Positions 4,802 to 6,561 of a DNA stretch of 6,561 nt are shown here, one piece after another. Below the pieces are notes generated by a model. The model was not told where the DNA came from. It did not search any database and worked only from the letters and a program-made list of their open reading frames with translations. The DNA comes from Actinomycetes bacterium. Lineage in GTDB: Bacteria; Actinomycetota; Actinomycetes; Actinomycetales; Cellulomonadaceae. The stretch covers positions 1 through 6,561 of the forward strand of contig JAEWQZ010000307.1 in the NCBI GenBank assembly GCA_023460255.1. The letters run 5' to 3'. The position numbers and the translations under genes were made by a program. How positions within the stretch are numbered: the first letter of the stretch is position 1; the number at the start of each line of letters is the position of its first letter.

Positions 4802-5996
4802 CCGGCAGGGCCAGCATCTGGTCGAGCGCCACCCGGGCCCAGTGCGCGTCGTCAGCGTCGACGACGATGCGGTTCGGCACGCGCCCGTCCACCAGGGACT
4901 CCAGCGTCCACACGAGGTGCGGCAGGTCGATCCGGTTCATCGTCGAGCAGAAGCACACTGTCGAGTCGAGGTAGTGGACCTGCTTGTCGGGGTGCTGGGT
5001 GGCCAGGCGGCGCACGAGGTTGAGCTCGGTGCCGATGGCCCAGGCCGACCCGGCCGGCGCCGCGTCGAGCGCCCGGATGATGTACTCCGTCGAGCCCACC
5101 ATGTCCGCGGCGGTGACGACCTCGTGCTTGCACTCCGGGTGCACGAGGACCGTGACGTCGGGGACCGCTGCACGCACGTCGACGACGTTGCGCGCCGAGA
5201 ACCGACCGTGCACGGAGCAGTGGCCCTTCCACAGGATCATCCGGGCGTCGGCCAGCTCGTCGGGCCGAAGCCCCCCGCCGGGTCGGCGCGGGTCGAAGAC
5301 CACGCACTGCTCGAGCGGGATGCCGAGCTGGAGCACCGCCGTGTTGCGGCCGAGGTGCTGGTCGGGCAGGAAGAGCACCTTCCCGTCTCCGTCCACGCCG
5401 CCGACCTGGTCGAAGGCCCAGCGGAGCGCGACCTGGGCGTTCGACGACGTGCAGACGGTGCCGCCGTGCCGGCCGGTGAACGCCTTGATGGCCGCCGAGG
5501 AGTTCATGTAGGTGACCGGGACGGTCCGGTCGGCCACGCCCACGTCGCCGAGGACCGCCCACGCCTCCTCGACCTGGTCGATCGCCGCCATGTCCGCCAT
5601 GGAGCACCCGGCGGCGAGGTCGGGCAGGACCACCTGCTGCGCGTCGGTCGTGAGGATGTCGGCGGACTCCGCCATGAAGTGCACGCCGCAGAACACGATG
5701 TACTCGGCGTCGGGCCGGGCCGCCGCCTCCCGCGCGAGCTTGAAGGAGTCGCCGGTGACGTCGGCGAACTCGATCACCTCGTCGCGCTGGTAGTGGTGGC
5801 CGAGGACGAACACGCGCTCGCCGAGGGCGGCCTTGGCGGCGCGGGCGCGCTCGACGAGGCCGGGGTCGCTCGGTGCGGGCAGGTCACCGGGGCACTCAAC
5901 CCCGCGCTCGGACGCGAGGTCGACCCCACGGCCCAGCAGCAGGAGGGCCGAGGGTGCGGGCTCGCTGAAGCCGGTGGCAGCGGTCGGACCAGTCAC
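4794..5996 (-). CDS. nadA: Quinolinate synthase NadA
   Basis: The product is 400 aa. It is the cytosolic [4Fe-4S] enzyme that condenses iminoaspartate with dihydroxyacetone phosphate to quinolinate in de novo NAD synthesis. Recognisable motifs are VLGHHYQRDEVIEFADVTGDS (64-84); VFCGVHFMAESADIL (101-115) with Cys103; GCSMADMA (130-137); YMNSSAAIKA (163-172); TSSNA (183-187); PDQHLGRN (211-218); WKGHCSVHGRF (256-266) with Cys260; HPECKHE (286-292); GTELNLVRR (322-330); and STVCFCSTMNRI (345-356) with Cys348 and Cys350. By comparison with the Bacillus-type enzyme, Cys103, Cys260 and Cys350 are the probable cluster ligands. The first 45 residues are a variable extension usual in actinobacteria. 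The start is GTG at 5994-5996, with GAAGAT six bases upstream. No nadB or nadC follows; the next gene on the strand is the DJ-1/PfpI gene 106 bp away. I recognise no NAD-repressor box. Confidence 0.96.
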   Translation of the reverse strand: MTGPTAATGFSEPAPSALLLLGRGVDLASERGVECPGDLPAPSDPGLVERARAAKAALGERVFVLGHHYQRDEVIEFADVTGDSFKLAREAAARPDAEYIVFCGVHFMAESADILTTDAQQVVLPDLAAGCSMADMAAIDQVEEAWAVLGDVGVADRTVPVTYMNSSAAIKAFTGRHGGTVCTSSNAQVALRWAFDQVGGVDGDGKVLFLPDQHLGRNTAVLQLGIPLEQCVVFDPRRPGGGLRPDELADARMILWKGHCSVHGRFSARNVVDVRAAVPDVTVLVHPECKHEVVTAADMVGSTEYIIRALDAAPAGSAWAIGTELNLVRRLATQHPDKQVHYLDSTVCFCSTMNRIDLPHLVWTLESLVDGRVPNRIVVDADDAHWARVALDQMLALPGL

Positions 5997-6002
5997 GGCT
6001 CC

Positions 6003-6008
6003 ATCTTC
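6003..6008 (-). promoter_or_regulatory. Weak -10-like element of nadA
   Basis: GAAGAT on the minus strand is followed by GGAGCC and then the GTG at 5996. It keeps A at position 2 and T at position 6 at the same six-base spacing as other genes here but lacks the leading T. The GGAG in the spacer is only two bases from the GTG, too close for a normal ribosome binding site. The whole 86-bp nadA-glycerate kinase gap has no TAnnnT on either strand. Confidence 0.3.
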
Positions 6009-6047
6009 CCACGCGGGCCGGCCGGTCCCGGTGGGCGTCCTGCCCCT

Positions 6048-6081
6048 GGGTGTGGGGATGGGGCGGGTGTGAGGATGGGGC
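6048..6081. repeat. 17-bp tandem duplication at the glycerate-kinase start
   Basis: GGGTGTGGGGATGGGGC (6048-6064) is followed directly by GGGTGTGAGGATGGGGC (6065-6081), with one mismatch. The periodicity continues for two more bases (GG) and breaks at T6084, the middle base of the GTG start codon. The single internal mismatch (G6055 against A6072) lies in the putative -10 or Shine-Dalgarno element of the downstream copy. Confidence 0.9.
6071..6076 (+). promoter_or_regulatory. Extended -10-like or GAGG ribosome-binding element of the glycerate-kinase gene
   Basis: GAGGAT ends six bases before the GTG at 6083 and is preceded directly by TGT (6068-6070), an extended -10 TGn. It keeps A at position 2 and T at position 6. 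Alternatively GAGG (6071-6074) is a modest Shine-Dalgarno sequence eight bases from the GTG. Sequence alone does not decide between a leaderless mRNA and a leadered one. Confidence 0.35.
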
Positions 6082-6082
6082 G

Positions 6083-6561
6083 GTGCGCGTCCTGCTCGCC
6101 CCCGACTCCTTCGGCGGCACCCTCACCGCCGTCCAGGCCGCGAGGGCCCTGGCCTCCGGCTGGTCGCGTGGTGCCCCGCACGACGACGTGACGCGTCTCC
6201 CGCTCGCCGACGGAGGGCCGGGCTTCGTCGACATCCTGCACGCGAGCCTCGGTGGCGACGTCGTCCCGGTCACGGTCCGCGGACCCCTCGGGGAGGACGT
6301 CCCTGCGGCCCTGCTGTGCGTGCCCGGCGCGACCGGGCCGACCGTCTACGTCGAGTCGGCGCACGCCGCGGGCCTGCACCTAGTGCCGCCCGACCGGCGC
6401 GACCCCACGGTGACGACGTCCTTCGGGGTGGGCGAGCTCGTGCTGGCCGCCCGGTCCCTCGGGGCCGTCCGCGTCGTGGTCGGGCTGGGCGGCACGGGCA
6501 CCAACGACGGCGGGGCGGGCGCGCTGGCCGCGCTCGGCATGTCCTCGCCCCTGCTCCGGCG
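6083..6561 (+). CDS. Glycerate kinase family protein, N-terminal part
   Basis: The first 159 codons are present; the gene runs off the right edge, and full family length is near 370 aa. The protein starts MRVLLAPDSFGGTLTAVQAA (GTG read as Met), followed by LPLADGGPGFVD (39-50), YVESAHAAGL (89-98), SFGVGELVLAA (113-123) and VGLGGTGTNDGGAGALAALG (133-152). These are the N-terminal motifs of the GckA/GlxK (type II) glycerate kinase family, which phosphorylates D-glycerate with ATP. Two positions differ from classical enzymes: DSFKGSL is DSFGGTL (Lys replaced by Gly11), and ADGGEGT is ADGGPGF (Glu replaced by Pro46). I associate the GGPGF form with an actinobacterial subgroup exemplified by Mycobacterium tuberculosis Rv2205c, which sits beside a HesB/ErpA-like gene and a DUF3043 gene. 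The true substrate may therefore not be glycerate. The gene diverges from nadA, and the 86-bp gap between them holds the 17-bp duplication. Confidence 0.87.
   Translation, partial: MRVLLAPDSFGGTLTAVQAARALASGWSRGAPHDDVTRLPLADGGPGFVDILHASLGGDVVPVTVRGPLGEDVPAALLCVPGATGPTVYVESAHAAGLHLVPPDRRDPTVTTSFGVGELVLAARSLGAVRVVVGLGGTGTNDGGAGALAALGMSSPLLR

Noticed and set aside
6016..6023. GGCCGGCC palindrome in the nadA-glycerate kinase gap as an operator
   Set aside because: It is only 8 bp and composed solely of G and C in DNA where such palindromes are common; no second half-site or family box is recognised.
6067..6072. Start-stop minimal frame GTG-TGA just before the glycerate-kinase gene
   Set aside because: It is a by-product of the 17-bp duplication; no upstream ribosome-binding signal and no evidence that it is translated.
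4656..6191. Long plus-strand reading frame of 511 codons opposite nadA
   Set aside because: It is antisense to an unmistakable NadA, rich in Arg, Val, Gly and His in a low-complexity way, and shows no domain. Long antisense frames are expected in very G+C-rich DNA.

Overview
The window reads as chromosomal DNA from a high-G+C actinobacterium, most likely Micrococcales and Cellulomonas-like. The G+C content is very high (I judge it above 70%), GTG is the start codon of six of eight genes, and the window carries a DUF3043 membrane protein and an actinobacterial-type glycerate-kinase homologue. The genus is a guess from overall protein style, not a measurement. Coding density is very high and no gap reaches 110 bp. 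I see no rRNA, tRNA, CRISPR array, insertion sequence, integrase or phage gene.

Layout from left to right: the 5' end of an aldo/keto reductase gene (minus, cut by the left edge); a DUF3043 two-helix membrane protein (minus); a divergent M20-family metallodipeptidase (plus); an acyltransferase-3 membrane protein (minus, convergent with the dipeptidase, 4 bp apart); a hotdog-fold thioesterase (minus); a DJ-1/PfpI protein of the isonitrile-hydratase type (minus); quinolinate synthase nadA (minus); and the first 159 codons of a glycerate-kinase-family gene (plus, divergent from nadA, cut by the right edge).

These look like housekeeping and metabolic genes, each with its own transcription start rather than one operon. 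The main regulatory observation is that all eight chosen start codons lack a well-placed strong Shine-Dalgarno sequence (a modest GAGG at the last gene is the exception) and have a -10-like hexamer 6 to 8 nt upstream. It is TAnnnT at five genes and a weaker form keeping A at position 2 and T at position 6 at the other three. This is the layout expected of leaderless mRNAs, which are common in actinobacteria. It also fixes several start codons.

The intergenic DNA holds small unexplained structures. There is a 12-bp perfect palindrome in the aldo/keto reductase promoter. Two divergent promoters overlap within 40 bp. An 11-bp tandem repeat over the nadA stop codon puts TGA in all three frames. 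A 17-bp tandem duplication lies over the glycerate-kinase start, and the two copies differ inside the putative -10 element. I did not find a convincing new multi-gene system such as defence, secretion or a mobile element; the points of interest are at regulatory scale.
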